From Methylorubrum suomiense (GTDB taxonomy: Bacteria; Pseudomonadota; Alphaproteobacteria; Rhizobiales; Beijerinckiaceae): DNA of 64,000 nucleotides. Location: the NCBI RefSeq assembly GCF_022179765.1, contig NZ_BPRE01000010.1:62001-126000 (forward strand), given 5' to 3'. Positions 1 through 12,275 of the stretch are shown here, piece by piece (positions within the stretch are counted from its first letter, which is position 1; each line of letters begins with the position of its first letter). The notes beneath the pieces were generated by a model. It was not told the origin of the DNA and ran no database searches. It saw only the letters and a list, made by a program, of their open reading frames with translations. The translations under genes and the position numbers were made by a program.

Positions 1-1803
1 CCCTGGGCGTCGCATGCCCCGGCCCAGACCCCCGGCCATTCCCATGCCGGCCGCCGCGAACCGGTCTTCGAGAGCGGAGAATCCGACGAGGACGAGGAGC
101 GCCTCGCGCCCCGTACCGCCGCGGCACCGCCGCGCCCGGCCGCTCCGATCGAGGACGATGAGGCGGACGACGACGCGATGCCGGTTTCCCGCGTTGCACG
201 GCCCGCGCCCCAGGCGCCGCCGGCCCGGCCGCGTCCGATGCCGGAGTTTCGCCCCGAGCCCGGCGCCTATCAGCCCCCGGCCCTCGAATTGCTCGCCCGA
301 CCGCGCGAGGCGGCGCCGGGCTCCGAGGTCTCGGCCGAGGCCCTGGAGCAGAACGCCACCATGCTGGAAGCGACGCTGCAGGATTTCGGCGTTCGCGGCG
401 ACATCCTCGCCGTCCGCCCCGGCCCGGTCGTTACCCTCTACGAACTGGAGCCCGCGCCCGGCACCAAATCGAGCCGCGTCATCGCGCTCGCCGACGACAT
501 CGCCCGCTCGATGGCGGCCGTCTCCGCCCGCGTCGCCGTCGTCCCCGGCCGCAACGCCATCGGCATCGAGCTGCCCAACATGAAGCGGGAAACGGTGTTC
601 CTGCGCGAACTTCTGGCCTCGGCGGATTTCGTCGAGACCAAGCACAAGCTCGCCCTGTGCCTGGGCAAGAATATCGGCGGCGAGCCGATCATCGCCGACC
701 TCGCCCGCATGCCGCATCTGCTGGTGGCCGGCACCACCGGCTCGGGCAAGTCGGTCGCCATCAACACCATGATCCTGTCGCTGCTCTACCGGCTGAAGCC
801 GGAGGAGTGCCGCCTGATCATGGTCGATCCCAAGATGCTGGAACTGTCCGTCTATGACGGCATCCCGCACTTGCTCTCCCCCGTCGTCACCGACCCGAAG
901 AAGGCGGTCATCGCCCTCAAATGGGCTGTGCGCGAGATGGAGGAGCGCTACAAGAAGATGTCCAAGGTCGGTGTGCGCAACATCGACGGCTTCAATGCCC
1001 GCCTCGAAGAGGCTCGTACCCGCGGCGAGACCCTGACCCGGACCGTGCAGACCGGCTTCGACCGCTCGACCGGCGAGGCGGTCTACGAGGATGAGGTCAT
1101 GGACCTTAATCCGCTGCCCTACATCGTGATCGTGGTCGACGAGATGGCCGACCTGATGATGGTGGCGGGCAAGGACATCGAGGGGGCGATCCAGCGTCTG
1201 GCGCAGATGGCGCGGGCGGCGGGCATCCACCTGATCATGGCGACGCAGCGTCCGAGCGTGGACGTGATCACCGGCACGATCAAGGCGAACTTCCCGACCC
1301 GGATCTCCTTCCAGGTGACGAGCAAGATCGACAGCCGCACGATCCTGGGCGAGATGGGCGCGGAGCAGCTGCTGGGCCAGGGCGACATGCTGTTCATGGC
1401 CGGCGGTGGGCGCACGACCCGCGTGCACGGGCCGTTCTGCTCGGACAGCGAGGTCGAGAGCGTGGTGGCGCATCTGAAGCGCCAGGGCCGGCCCGCCTAT
1501 CTCGAGGCGGTCACGGCGGAGGAGGGCGAGTTGCCCTCCGGCGGCGCTCCGGCCGGCGATGGCCCGGTCTTCGATGCCGGCCAGTTCGGCGGTGGCGAGA
1601 GCGGCGATCTCTACGAGCAGGCGGTCGCCGTCGTCATGCGGGACAAGAAGGCGTCCACCTCCTACATCCAGCGGCGCCTGCAGATCGGCTACAACCGGGC
1701 CGCCTCGCTGATGGAGCGCATGGAGACCGAAGGTCTCGTCGGCCCTGCCAACCACGCGGGCAAGCGCGAGATCTTGGTGGAGGCGGAGGCGCAGGCCTAC
1801 TGA
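1..1803 (+). CDS. ftsK: DNA translocase FtsK, C-terminal part (5' end outside window)
   Basis: The frame is open from base 1, so the N-terminal membrane domain and part of the linker lie upstream of the window. A Pro/Ala/Arg-rich linker (to about base 290) leads into the motor. Walker A is GTTGSGKS (bases 730-753), and Walker B is the hydrophobic run ending in VDEMAD near base 1140. The last 65 or so residues form the winged-helix gamma domain, with the typical [14 protein letters not shown] segment, which reads KOPS sites. FtsK pumps chromosome ends through the division septum and activates XerCD at dif. The gene ends 7 bases from the convergent MFS gene. Confidence 0.96.
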   Translation, partial: PWASHAPAQTPGHSHAGRREPVFESGESDEDEERLAPRTAAAPPRPAAPIEDDEADDDAMPVSRVARPAPQAPPARPRPMPEFRPEPGAYQPPALELLARPREAAPGSEVSAEALEQNATMLEATLQDFGVRGDILAVRPGPVVTLYELEPAPGTKSSRVIALADDIARSMAAVSARVAVVPGRNAIGIELPNMKRETVFLRELLASADFVETKHKLALCLGKNIGGEPIIADLARMPHLLVAGTTGSGKSVAINTMILSLLYRLKPEECRLIMVDPKMLELSVYDGIPHLLSPVVTDPKKAVIALKWAVREMEERYKKMSKVGVRNIDGFNARLEEARTRGETLTRTVQTGFDRSTGEAVYEDEVMDLNPLPYIVIVVDEMADLMMVAGKDIEGAIQRLAQMARAAGIHLIMATQRPSVDVITGTIKANFPTRISFQVTSKIDSRTILGEMGAEQLLGQGDMLFMAGGGRTTRVHGPFCSDSEVESVVAHLKRQGRPAYLEAVTAEEGELPSGGAPAGDGPVFDAGQFGGGESGDLYEQAVAVVMRDKKASTSYIQRRLQIGYNRAASLMERMETEGLVGPANHAGKREILVEAEAQAY

Positions 1804-1810
1804 AACCCGA

Positions 1811-3124
1811 TCATCGGGGGCTCCGGCCGCCCCTGGCCGCGGCGATCAGGAACACCAGGGCAACCCCGCAGGCGGTGACGGTCGGGGTCGCCCAGCGCTC
1901 GACGAGGCCGGCCATCGATGCGCCGGCCACGTCCCCGAGATTCATCGCGGCCATGAAGATCTGGAACTGCGTGGCCGACACGCCCTCTGCGCGACTCGCC
2001 AGCACGACAGCCGGCAGCAGCGCGACGTAGAGCAGGGCCGGGACGACATTCGCGAGGCCGAGAATCACCGGGCCGCCCCGCGCGTCCAATCCGCCGAGGA
2101 TGAGCAGCGCGATGAGGGCGAAGGCGGCTGCGCAGGCGAGGCAGAGCCGTTGCAGGGCACGGGCCGGTCCGATCCGGTCGACGGCGAAGCCGACGAGCCC
2201 AGCGCCCACGGTGCCGCTGAGGAAGGCCAGCAGCGCCTGCAACTGCGACAGCGCTCCGGCCTCCCAGCCATGATCCCGCACCATCGCCACCGCGATGGGG
2301 ACCTGGAACAGCGCCAGGGCGAAATCGATCCCGAAGCACATCGCCAGCAGCAGGGCCGCGTCCCGATGGCGGAACGAGGCGAGGACGCTCACGACGCCGC
2401 TCCAATGGGATGCGAGCGCCGCCGGCGCTGCGGAGACGAGATCCGACGCCGATGGCGGACGCGGCCCGATTCGCAGCAGCGCGTCGGTGGGTCGCTCGCG
2501 CACGAGGAGCGCGACCATCGCGAGGAGGGTGGTTGCGGCGAGCAGCATCGATGCGGCGCCGGGAAGTCCGATGACCGGGATCAGCCAGCCGAATGACGCG
2601 GCGCCGAGCGCGGAGCCGGTGACGAATCCGGCGCGGGTGCAGGCACTGACGCGGCCGAGTTCCTCCTCCGGCACGCTCGCCACGATCATGCGATCCGTCG
2701 CCGTGTCCGCGAGGGAGGCGCAGAGGCTGTGCAGCAGGAGGACAGCCCCGATCGTCACCGGCTCCGGCCGGAGGCCGAGGAGCGGGAGGAGGCACAGGGC
2801 GATCTGACCCCCGAGCAAGGCGCGCACGAGCCAGACCCGGCGAGCGCCCATCGGATGAGGCGCCGCACCGTCGAGGAGCGGCCCCCACAAGAGCGGCTGC
2901 AACACCCAGGGCAGGCCGATCAGGGCGAGGAGCGAGCCGACCGCGCCCGTATCGTGCCCGGTCGCAGCGAGGTGGTTGGCGAGCGCGAGGGTCGCGAAGC
3001 CCGCGATCAATCCCTGATAGAGATAGAGCCCCGTGAACAGCCCGACGCGCCAGCGCCGGGACAACAGGCTGGGCGGGCCCGCCTCCGCGCGCGCAGGATC
3101 GTCGGGCGCTTCACGGGACGACAT
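1811..3124 (-). CDS. MFS transporter, AmpG/RhtX-like
   Basis: A hydrophobic protein of about 437 residues with roughly 12 predicted membrane segments. The first is a GLYLYQGLIAGF-type helix, a pattern seen in AmpG and RhtX/FptX siderophore importers. A loop with DTATDRM follows helix 4. I chose the ATG at 3124 because a GGAGGT Shine-Dalgarno lies 8 bases upstream; an in-frame start at 3190 would add 22 Arg-rich residues with no such site. The substrate cannot be read from sequence: a muropeptide, siderophore or other small solute is possible. It stands alone, convergent with ftsK. Confidence 0.82.
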   Translation of the reverse strand: MSSREAPDDPARAEAGPPSLLSRRWRVGLFTGLYLYQGLIAGFATLALANHLAATGHDTGAVGSLLALIGLPWVLQPLLWGPLLDGAAPHPMGARRVWLVRALLGGQIALCLLPLLGLRPEPVTIGAVLLLHSLCASLADTATDRMIVASVPEEELGRVSACTRAGFVTGSALGAASFGWLIPVIGLPGAASMLLAATTLLAMVALLVRERPTDALLRIGPRPPSASDLVSAAPAALASHWSGVVSVLASFRHRDAALLLAMCFGIDFALALFQVPIAVAMVRDHGWEAGALSQLQALLAFLSGTVGAGLVGFAVDRIGPARALQRLCLACAAAFALIALLILGGLDARGGPVILGLANVVPALLYVALLPAVVLASRAEGVSATQFQIFMAAMNLGDVAGASMAGLVERWATPTVTACGVALVFLIAAARGGRSPR

Positions 3125-3301
3125 CCGGTACCTCCACCCGACCAGGGTGGCGCCCGCCCGAACGGCCCGCAATGGGGCAGGTTCGCCCAAGACGAGGCCA
3201 AGGAGGATCGTCGGCGATTTCAGATCCCGGACGAGCTTCCGTCTTCTCGTATCACGTCGGCTTTGTTCGAAAGCGGGTGACCCACCGTTCGGGCCGAAGC
3301 G

Positions 3302-3600
3302 CTAGGCGGCGAGCGCTGCCAGCACATCCAGCCCGGCCTCGCTCGCGACGTAGCGGCTGCGCTGCGTGCGCGGATCCCGGGCGGTCACCCCGATGAGCGC
3401 TGCGCCCGAGAGGCTGTCCACTGCCCGCAGCACCAGGGCATGCTCGATGCCGAAGACGCGGGCGAAGCTGCGGCTGTCGGCGGCGAGCCCGAGATGAAGA
3501 CCGGCGAGAATGCCGGCCTCCAGCAGGCTCAGTTCGGGCCGCAACGCCGCGATGGTGTCGGTCGTCGCCAGGAAGGTTTCCGCATCGGCGGGCGGCTCGC

Positions 3601-3604
<4 letters not shown>
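3302..3604 (-). CDS. fdh4B: Small protein coupled to fdh4A-type gene (probable Fdh4B)
   Basis: A 100-residue, mostly helical acidic protein with no cysteines, signal peptide or membrane segment. Its ATG overlaps the TGA of the upstream molybdoenzyme gene (ATGA at 3601-3604), so translation is coupled. In M. extorquens AM1 the fourth formate dehydrogenase is described as two genes, fdh4A and fdh4B. Position and size fit fdh4B, but I assign it from context and not from a recognised domain. Residues 25-95 could form a small winged-helix-like fold, so a regulatory role is an alternative. Confidence 0.6.
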
Positions 3605-5949
<2,345 letters not shown>

Positions 5950-6284
5950 CGCCCATCCCGGTCCGCCGCCTCCTCGTACGGGGCAGGGCGATTCCGGTTG
6001 TCGATAACCTCAAGCTATCATCTCGCAACTGCGACGGGATGAGCGTCGGATGCCGGGGGAGGCATTCCTTGTACGCGGTCTCATCCGGCTTGCGTGGCTG
6101 GTATATTCCTAATTCGAATAGCTAAAGAGTATGCGGCGCCGGAAGAAGGCCGAAAACTCGGCACTTTGCTGCAATGCAGGAAATTGCCGGCGATCCTCGC
6201 AGAGGGGAACGGCATTGCGCGACGCGTTCGGCGCAGGGCAAACACCACCAAGCGACGGTTGCATCGGCTCGCTCGCCGCCCTCC
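5950..6284. other. Intergenic region upstream of fdh4A
   Basis: This region holds no convincing gene. It has a less GC-rich patch (about 6095-6130) and must contain the leftward fdh4A promoter. I do not see a clear -35/-10 pair or an inverted repeat that would name a regulator. Confidence 0.5.
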
Positions 6285-7382
6285 TCACCGCGATCCGAGG
6301 TCCCGCGCGATCACCGCCGCATCGCGGCCGACGACCGGCGCAAGGTTCGTCAGGCCCTCGGCCCGAACCCGCTCGATGAGCCCCCGCTTGATCGTCCCGA
6401 CGAGCCCCGGTCCCTCGTAGACGAGGGCGGAATAGAGCTGGAGCAGTCGGGCGCCGGCGCGGATCTTGGTCCAGGCGGTCTCGGCCGAATCAATACCGCC
6501 GACCCCGATGAGCGGGATGCGATCCCCCACCCGCAGGAAGGTCTCGGCCAGGAGCCGCGTCGATGCAGCGAAGAGCGGTCGTCCCGAGAGGCCGCCGGTT
6601 TCGGCCGCCAGCGCGGATTCGGTGAGCGTGACGGGGCGCGCCACCGTCGTGTTCGAGACGACGAGGCCGTCGATGCCGCGCCGCAGGGCCGTGCCCGTCA
6701 TGGCATCGAGGCCGTCGAGGGCGATGTCGGGGGCGATCTTGAGCAGCACCGCCGGCCGGGCGCCGGACGCGTCGCGGGCCGCGACGACGCGTGCCAGCAG
6801 ATCGTCGAGGAAGGCCTCGCCCTGCAGATCGCGCAGGCCCGGCGTGTTGGGCGAGGAGACGTTGACGGTCAGGAAGGCGACATGCGGGGCCAGCCGTTCG
6901 GTGCAGGCGACGTAATCGGCGAGCCGATCCTGCGAATCCTTGTTGGCCCCGATATTGACGCCGACGATGCCGGACCGTCCGCTCCGGGCCTTCAGCCGGT
7001 CGGCGACGGGGTCGAGACCCTCGCTGTTGAGGCCGAAGCGGTTGATGACCGCTCGGTCGCGGGTGAGCCGGAACACCCGCGGCCGCGGATTGCCGGGCTG
7101 CGGCCGAGGCACCACGCCGCCGACCTCGACGAAACCGAAGCCGAGGCCGAGCATCGCGTCCGCGACCCGCGCGCCCTTGTCGAACCCCGCGGCGAGCCCG
7201 ACCGGGTTGGGAAAACGCTGCCCGAACAGATCGACCGCCAGGGCCGGATCGTCCGGCTCCGGGCGGCGTGGGGGCAGCACGCTCAGGCCGCGCAAGGTCA
7301 CATCGTGGGCGGTCTCGGCATCGAGGCCGTGCAGGATCGGCCGCGCCAGGGGGAAGGCGGCCTGAATCAGGGTCTCAATCAT
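6285..7382 (-). CDS. pyrD: Dihydroorotate dehydrogenase (quinone), class 2
   Basis: A 365-residue flavoprotein of pyrimidine synthesis that oxidises dihydroorotate to orotate and passes electrons to quinone at the inner membrane. The N-terminal helical segment (about 1-45) typical of membrane-associated class 2 enzymes is present. The barrel carries [15 protein letters not shown] near residue 55, the catalytic-serine region [11 protein letters not shown], the LLKIAPD strand, and the FMN-phosphate loops VSNTT and LIGVGGI. It is translationally coupled to the upstream DUF952 gene (ATGA overlap at 7379-7382). Confidence 0.96.
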   Translation of the reverse strand: MIETLIQAAFPLARPILHGLDAETAHDVTLRGLSVLPPRRPEPDDPALAVDLFGQRFPNPVGLAAGFDKGARVADAMLGLGFGFVEVGGVVPRPQPGNPRPRVFRLTRDRAVINRFGLNSEGLDPVADRLKARSGRSGIVGVNIGANKDSQDRLADYVACTERLAPHVAFLTVNVSSPNTPGLRDLQGEAFLDDLLARVVAARDASGARPAVLLKIAPDIALDGLDAMTGTALRRGIDGLVVSNTTVARPVTLTESALAAETGGLSGRPLFAASTRLLAETFLRVGDRIPLIGVGGIDSAETAWTKIRAGARLLQLYSALVYEGPGLVGTIKRGLIERVRAEGLTNLAPVVGRDAAVIARDLGSR

Positions 7383-7729
7383 GCGCGAGCGATCCCCGTC
7401 GGGAAGACGTGGCGCCCGTCGGCGCCCAGAGGCAATTCGGCGACCGAGCGCACGGCGTTCAGGGGCAGGGCGCCGTAGAGATGCGGAAACAGGGCGCCGC
7501 CCCGGGACGGCTCGAAGCGCAGGGCCTCGCCGAGATCGTCGGCCTCGACCGCGATCAGGAGCAGATCGTCCTGGGCCGCGAAATGGCGCGCGGCGGTCTC
7601 GGCCACCTGATCGGCCGTCGAGAAGTGGATGAATCCGTCGGCGAGATCGACCGGAGCGCCGAGGAAGCGACCTTGGGTCTCCGCCTCCCGCCAGAGCGGG
7701 CGCGGACAGATCTTGTAGACGAGGGGCAT
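7379..7729 (-). CDS. DUF952 family protein
   Basis: A 116-residue protein with the DUF952 pattern: an N-terminal [13 protein letters not shown] strand, a central [16 protein letters not shown] segment, and a C-terminal [10 protein letters not shown] motif. The biochemical role is unknown; the fold is related to glutathione-binding/DUF952 proteins that often sit next to pyrD in alphaproteobacteria. I chose the ATG at 7729 because AGGAG lies 5 bases upstream, and rejected the longer frame to 7792. It overlaps pyrD by four bases. Confidence 0.85.
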   Translation of the reverse strand: MPLVYKICPRPLWREAETQGRFLGAPVDLADGFIHFSTADQVAETAARHFAAQDDLLLIAVEADDLGEALRFEPSRGGALFPHLYGALPLNAVRSVAELPLGADGRHVFPTGIARA

Positions 7730-7967
7730 GCGGCTCCTGCCGAACTCTGACGGACGCGTGCGATCGATAGGGCTGGCCTCGGCCTGCTGCAACCGCGGGG
7801 CTTCGCTCGCACCGATCGCTTACCCGGCGACCCGGCGCAGATTCGGTGCCGATGCCGCACGGAGGCCGCCGCCGCGGGGAGCTGCTCCGGCGCGGAAGGC
7901 GCCCCCTTCGGTGGCAATCTTCCGCCGAAGGTCAGGCGATGCGACAGTGCCGGGCGTTCGGCGCCAT

Positions 7968-8025
7968 GTTTGCATTCGTCTCGTTTGCATTCGCCTGGGG
8001 CTGGTTCTAGTTTCCTAGCACTAGG
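7968..8025. promoter_or_regulatory. Direct repeats and palindrome upstream of the S24 regulator
   Basis: GTTTGCATTCG occurs twice (7968-7978 and 7983-7993), 15 bases apart, followed by the inverted repeat CCTAG-CA-CTAGG at 8014-8025. All lie within 100 bases upstream of the regulator start at 8066. They are candidate operator or promoter elements for autoregulation. No binding evidence exists beyond the repeats themselves. Confidence 0.4.
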
Positions 8026-8065
8026 CGGCTTGTCCCATCGGCGGGCGCGCCGGGCCGAGGCCGTC

Positions 8066-8698
8066 ATGCTGTCGCACGAGCAGATCTGGGCTGCCATCGA
8101 TCGTCTGGCCGAGCGCTACGGCTACTCCGCCTCGGGGCTCGCCCGCCGCGCGGGCCTCGACGCCACGAGCTTCAACCGCTCAAAGCGGATCGGGCCGGAC
8201 GGGCGCAAGCGCTGGCCCTCCACCGAATCGGTCTCGAAAGTTCTGGCCGCCACGGGGGCCAGCCTCGACGACTTCCTGCGCCTGGTCGAATCCCGCGAGG
8301 GGCCGGCGCGCACGATGGTGCCGTTGATCGGACTGACGCAGGCCGGCGCCGGCCGCTTGTTCACCGACGAGGGCATGCCGGCAGGCGGCCCCGGCTGGGA
8401 TGAGATCGAGTTTCCCGATCTCGGCGGGGAGCGAGCCTTCGCCCTGGAAGTCCAGGGCGATTCGATGAAGCCGCTCTACCGGGACGGCGACGTGCTGATC
8501 GTGTCGCCGACCGCGAGCATCCGCAAGGGCGACCGCGTGGTGGCGCGCCTCGCCAACGGCGAAGTCGTCGCCAAGGAACTGCGCCGCCGTACCGCCCGCA
8601 CCGTCGAGCTCATCTCGCTGAACCCGGACCACGAGGATCGCACGGTGCCGCTCGCCGAAATCGCCTGGATGGCGCGGGTGATGTGGGTTCGCCAGTAG
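8066..8698 (+). CDS. Phage-repressor/LexA-like regulator (helix-turn-helix plus S24 peptidase)
   Basis: A 210-residue protein. Residues 1-72 form a helix-turn-helix domain (SASGLARRAGLDATSFNRSK), and residues 85-210 an S24/LexA-type domain. The predicted catalytic pair is S133 in VQGDSMKPLY and K170 in GEVVAKEL. Such repressors can self-cleave when bound to RecA filaments, or may simply dimerise through this domain. A longer frame to 7970 is open, but its extra residues are not family-like and would place the repeats inside the gene. The targets are unknown. Confidence 0.87.
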   Translation: MLSHEQIWAAIDRLAERYGYSASGLARRAGLDATSFNRSKRIGPDGRKRWPSTESVSKVLAATGASLDDFLRLVESREGPARTMVPLIGLTQAGAGRLFTDEGMPAGGPGWDEIEFPDLGGERAFALEVQGDSMKPLYRDGDVLIVSPTASIRKGDRVVARLANGEVVAKELRRRTARTVELISLNPDHEDRTVPLAEIAWMARVMWVRQ

Positions 8699-8775
8699 GA
8701 CCGCGATTCCGTCATCGCCACCGTTCGCGTCGGTTCGGAGGGATCTGCGCCTCGCTGCCCCGCTCGGGCGCCGTT

Positions 8776-9105
8776 TCAGATGCCCGCGATCCGGTGCGCC
8801 ACATCGAGGGCCACGTGGCCCGAGAGCAGGCCCCAGCCGCAGGCGATCATCGTGGCGATCATCACGAAGGGGATCGGTCGGCGCTCCAGTTTCCGTCCGC
8901 GCAGGGTGTTGCGCAGGATGATGAAGGGCGCGACGAACGCGATCATCGGCAGGGCCGCGAGGGTCGAAACGCCGCCGGCCTCCAACAGCCGGAAACTCGC
9001 CCGGCGGTTGGTGGCGCACTCGAAGGCGCTCGCCAGAAGGCCCGACAGTGCCAGACCGATGATCAGCGCCTGAAGGGATTCGAGGGAGGAAGGGCTCAGG
9101 GCCAT
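8776..9105 (-). CDS. Small conserved membrane protein
   Basis: A 109-residue protein with about three hydrophobic segments (roughly 10-29, 45-66, 80-100) separated by Arg/Lys-rich loops (TNRRASFR, RGRKLERRP), giving an inner-membrane topology. A strong AAGGAG lies 9 bases before the ATG. I do not recognise a named domain. Similar short membrane proteins occur in Methylobacterium and related Hyphomicrobiales. Function unknown. Confidence 0.72.
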   Translation of the reverse strand: MALSPSSLESLQALIIGLALSGLLASAFECATNRRASFRLLEAGGVSTLAALPMIAFVAPFIILRNTLRGRKLERRPIPFVMIATMIACGWGLLSGHVALDVAHRIAGI

Positions 9106-9332
9106 GACGCGACGCTCCTTTTCAGGATGAGACGCGCAGTCTGACCGATCGTTTACGCCTTGTTAAGGAAGACCTTTCCTCAACGTTAACGCCGCCCACA
9201 GGGATCGCGGCGGCAGGGCCGCGGGCCGTGAAGGGCCGAGGCCGGTAGGCGCGAGGAGCCCTCTCGCCGGCCCCTCCCTCGGCGGCCCATCGAACCGATC
9301 CTAGCGTGGTGCAGGATCGGCGTTGTTCGAGA

Positions 9333-9548
9333 TCAGGCGTCTTCTTCCAGGTCGATGTCGAGGATCGCCATCCGGAACGTGAAGGAATCGTCGCCGTCTT
9401 CCTTGTCGTCGGCCAGCACACCGATCGACTCGTCACCGATGAACACCTCGGCGGAATCGCCGGTCTTCATCGCCACCACGCGGATATTGGTGTTGGCGAA
9501 CTTGCGGCGCAGATAGCCCTGCAGCTTGGTGACCTCAGTCTTGTTCAC
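9333..9548 (-). CDS. DUF3126 family protein
   Basis: A 71-residue acidic protein starting at a GTG (9546-9548), with AGGGA about 9 bases upstream. It has the compact alpha/beta pattern of DUF3126: an N-terminal helix KTEVTKLQGYLRRKF, then strands including IRVVAMK and AEVFIGDESIGVL, and an acidic tail. The family is conserved in alphaproteobacteria and has no known function. It lies 146 bases downstream of cysE on the same strand. Confidence 0.82.
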   Translation of the reverse strand: MNKTEVTKLQGYLRRKFANTNIRVVAMKTGDSAEVFIGDESIGVLADDKEDGDDSFTFRMAILDIDLEEDA

Positions 9549-9694
9549 GCGGGTTTCCCTTTTGGTGCGATGCCACGCATCCAGACCTTCACGGCCTCGG
9601 AAACGTCGGCGACAACGGTTTATTCGGTGGTCGTGGGCGGCTTGCCATGCCACGCAGGCCCAAGCAAGCGCCCGAAGCTCCGGCGAGGATCCGT

Positions 9695-10552
9695 TCAGAT
9701 CCCGCCGGCGATGTCGACGAATTCGCTCATCGCGACGAGCTGATCCATGGAGCGGGCGGGCTCGGCACAGCCGGCGGCGCCGACCACGCGGGCCGGAACG
9801 CCGACGACGGTGGTGTGGGGCGGCACCGGGCGCAGGACCACCGAGCCGGCGGCGACCCGCGCGCAGGCGCCCACCTCGATATTGCCGAGGATCTTGGCGC
9901 CCGCGCCGATCATGACCCCGCGGCGGATCTTCGGGTGACGGTCGCCGCCATGCTTGCCGGTGCCACCGAGGGTCACGGCATGCAGGATCGACACATCGTC
10001 CTCGATCACGGCGGTCGATCCCACCACGACACCCGTGGCGTGATCGAAGAACACGCCGCGCCCGATGCGGGCTGCGGGATGGATGTCGGTCTGGAACACC
10101 TCCGACGACCGGCTTTGCAGGTAGAGGGCGAGATCGCGCCGTCCCTGATGCCAGTACCAATGGGCGAGGCGATGCGCCTGCAGGGCGTGGAAGCCCTTGA
10201 AATAGAGCAGTGGCTCGATTGCCCGCGTGGTCGCGGGGTCGCGATCCATCACGGCGAGGATGTCGGCGCGCATGCTCTGGCCGATGGTGGGATCGTCGTT
10301 CACCGCCTCGTAGAAGCCGTGCGCCACGAGGTCGGTGGGCAGCGAGGCATGACCGAGGCGCGCGGCGACGCGATGGCCCACCGCCGCCTCGAGGGTCGGA
10401 TGGTTGAGGATGGTCGCCACGAAGAAGGAGGCGAGCTGCGGCTCGTCCCGCAAGACCGTCTCGGCCTCGCCCCGTATCCGCGTCCAAAGCGGATCGACGA
10501 TGCCGGCGATCGCCTCGCGCCCGATCGGGCTGAGCGAAGGACTGGCGGACAT
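9695..10552 (-). CDS. cysE: Serine O-acetyltransferase
   Basis: A 285-residue enzyme that makes O-acetylserine from serine and acetyl-CoA, the first step of cysteine synthesis. It has an N-terminal helical domain (about 1-140) followed by a left-handed beta-helix of hexapeptide repeats (about 150-260) with the conserved DIHPAARIGRG, FDHATGVVVG and HAVTLGGTGK motifs. The start at 10552 has GAGGAGG seven bases upstream, whereas the frame open to 10660 lacks one. The C-terminal tail ends in Ile, as in CysE proteins that dock into cysteine synthase. Confidence 0.94.
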   Translation of the reverse strand: MSASPSLSPIGREAIAGIVDPLWTRIRGEAETVLRDEPQLASFFVATILNHPTLEAAVGHRVAARLGHASLPTDLVAHGFYEAVNDDPTIGQSMRADILAVMDRDPATTRAIEPLLYFKGFHALQAHRLAHWYWHQGRRDLALYLQSRSSEVFQTDIHPAARIGRGVFFDHATGVVVGSTAVIEDDVSILHAVTLGGTGKHGGDRHPKIRRGVMIGAGAKILGNIEVGACARVAAGSVVLRPVPPHTTVVGVPARVVGAAGCAEPARSMDQLVAMSEFVDIAGGI

Positions 10553-10852
10553 GCATTCCTCCTCGACGGAAACGCTCCCGACCGCATATCGCGGTGGTCC
10601 GTAGGGCGAGATGAATTCGGCTGCTCGATGGCCTGCGCGGGAACGACCGATCTCGTCCAAGCGGCGCCGGCGCGAGAACCATCCCTACCGCGGCGCGGCA
10701 TGGCCGTACAGCTTGGGTCCGAACCCGCCCGCATCAAGGGGGCGGCGTGGGGACCGCGCACCCATGGCGCGTCAATCGCCGACGATCGTCACTGGCTTCA
10801 GGACCGAAGAGACCGGGATATCGGTCCCTCCGACGTGAGATCGACGGGGCGA
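10553..10852. other. Intergenic region upstream of cysE
   Basis: This stretch between the fusion regulator and cysE holds the cysE promoter by position. I see no gene, clear hairpin terminator or repeat in it. Confidence 0.4.
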
Positions 10853-11752
10853 TCAGGCCGCCGGGCGCCTGCCGCCGTTATCGGTACCGTTGAACCGATC
10901 TTCGATGACGCCGATCACCCGCTCGGCCATGACCTCGACCGGAACGTCGGACGTGTCGACCACCGCCGAGGCGCGGGCGTAGAGCGGCTCGCGGCTCAGC
11001 AGAACGGCGCGCAGATCCTCCAGCACCGAGGTCGGATCGCCCTTGCCCTCGACATGCCCCTGATCGCGCACCCGCTGCAGGTGCTCCTCCGGCCGTGCCC
11101 GCAGCCAGATCGTGTAGAACGAGGACAGGAGCAGGTCGTAGGTCAGCGGCTCGGCGACGATGGAGCCGCCGGTGGCGAGAACCATCGGCCCCGGATGTTC
11201 CGCGAGTTGGCGCAGGGCCTTCTGTTCCAGGCGGCGATAGCCCTCCTGCCCGTAGATCGCGAAGATCTCGCCCACGGACAAGCCGTTCTCGCGCTCGATT
11301 TCAGTGTTGAGCTCAACGAATCGCCAGCCGAGATGGGCTGCCGCCATGCGTCCGAGCGTCGACTTGCCGGCGCCGCGCAGACCCACGACCGCCACGCGGC
11401 GACGAACCACACGACTTTCGGCGGTGGCCGATCCCGCCAGCGCCGATTTCGCGAGGGCGATCTGCTCGGGGTTCGCCTGCTCGACGAGATCGCGGACGAC
11501 CCGCCAATCCGATGAGGTTTCCTGTGCGGCCACGAGGTCGTCAAGGCGCATGCCCATGGCATTGGCCACGCGGCGCAGCAGGATGATGGACACATTGCCC
11601 TGGCCACCTTCGAGCTGGGCGATGTAGCGCTCCGACAGGCCGGATGCCTGCGAGAGCAGCTTGCGCGAGAGTCCGCGAACGGTCCGGGCGTGCCGCACGC
11701 GCCGGCCCAGCTCGTTCAGGAAATCCGCTTCTTGTTGGGCCGCGTCGGTCAT
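10853..11752 (-). CDS. XRE regulator fused to a shikimate-kinase-like domain (BzdR/BoxR type)
   Basis: A 299-residue protein. Residues 13-73 are an XRE helix-turn-helix (LSRKLLSQASGLSERYIAQLE), residues 80-115 a linker, and residues 117-290 a shikimate-kinase-like P-loop domain with Walker A GLRGAGKST at 124-132 and the SK-like ATGGSIV loop. This is the BzdR/BoxR architecture, in which the kinase-like domain binds an aromatic acyl-CoA such as benzoyl-CoA and relieves repression. No benzoyl-CoA pathway genes are visible nearby, so its ligand here is open. It is not the biosynthetic AroK. Confidence 0.88.
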   Translation of the reverse strand: MTDAAQQEADFLNELGRRVRHARTVRGLSRKLLSQASGLSERYIAQLEGGQGNVSIILLRRVANAMGMRLDDLVAAQETSSDWRVVRDLVEQANPEQIALAKSALAGSATAESRVVRRRVAVVGLRGAGKSTLGRMAAAHLGWRFVELNTEIERENGLSVGEIFAIYGQEGYRRLEQKALRQLAEHPGPMVLATGGSIVAEPLTYDLLLSSFYTIWLRARPEEHLQRVRDQGHVEGKGDPTSVLEDLRAVLLSREPLYARASAVVDTSDVPVEVMAERVIGVIEDRFNGTDNGGRRPAA

Positions 11753-12275
11753 GGCCTCAACTCACCTCTCGTCCGGTTCCGACGCACGTTCCGCATCACT
11801 TGTCCAAAGGCCGTTACCCGTTCAGCTCGGCCTGCTGCAACGCACGGGCCACATCTCGCGACTGCGAGAGAACGGGATTCGTCATCTGGCGCGTGAATGG
11901 CTCACGCGCAACCCATAGCGCGGGCGCGGCATCCATGCGATCTCGGCGGTGGATAAAATATTTGTTGTTTTCCTTTTTGAGTTCTGTTGCGCTCAACAAG
12001 ACATCTTCTGGTTGTTAGAGCGTTCGGTTGATCGCTCTGCGAAAGAGGCCCGTTCAACAGGGAGCGCCTCAGGGGCGGTCCAAAGGCCGATGAAGCTACG
12101 CTGGCTCGCCCCTCGACCACGGTATGGGTGAGGGGCGCCGAGGGCAACGCCGCACGATAGCGATCCGACGTTTCGCGGAAAGAGCTGTAAGCCCATGTCC
12201 GAATCATCGGTTCGCGAGGCCGCTCGGGCGGCCGCGTCGTCGGCGCTGCCGCACCGGCGGGCGGGGCCGGACGTC
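11753..12275. other. Intergenic region with two inverted repeats and an AT-rich patch
   Basis: No gene is supported. There are two inverted repeats upstream of the XRE-kinase regulator: TCTCGC-gact-GCGAGA (11854-11869) and GCGCGTGA-N5-TCACGCGC (11889-11909). A T-rich stretch at about 11950-12015 could hold promoter elements. The repeats are 100-150 bases from the regulator start, so they are possible autoregulatory sites. Confidence 0.4.

Noticed and set aside
9160-9190. Hairpin-like GTTAAGGAA...TTCCTCAAC as a terminator
   Set aside because: The arms contain a mismatch and no T run follows on the strand that would need to be terminated.
9647-11515. A 622-residue plus-strand open frame across cysE and the XRE-kinase gene
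   Set aside because: It spans two well-supported genes on the other strand and has shadow-type composition.
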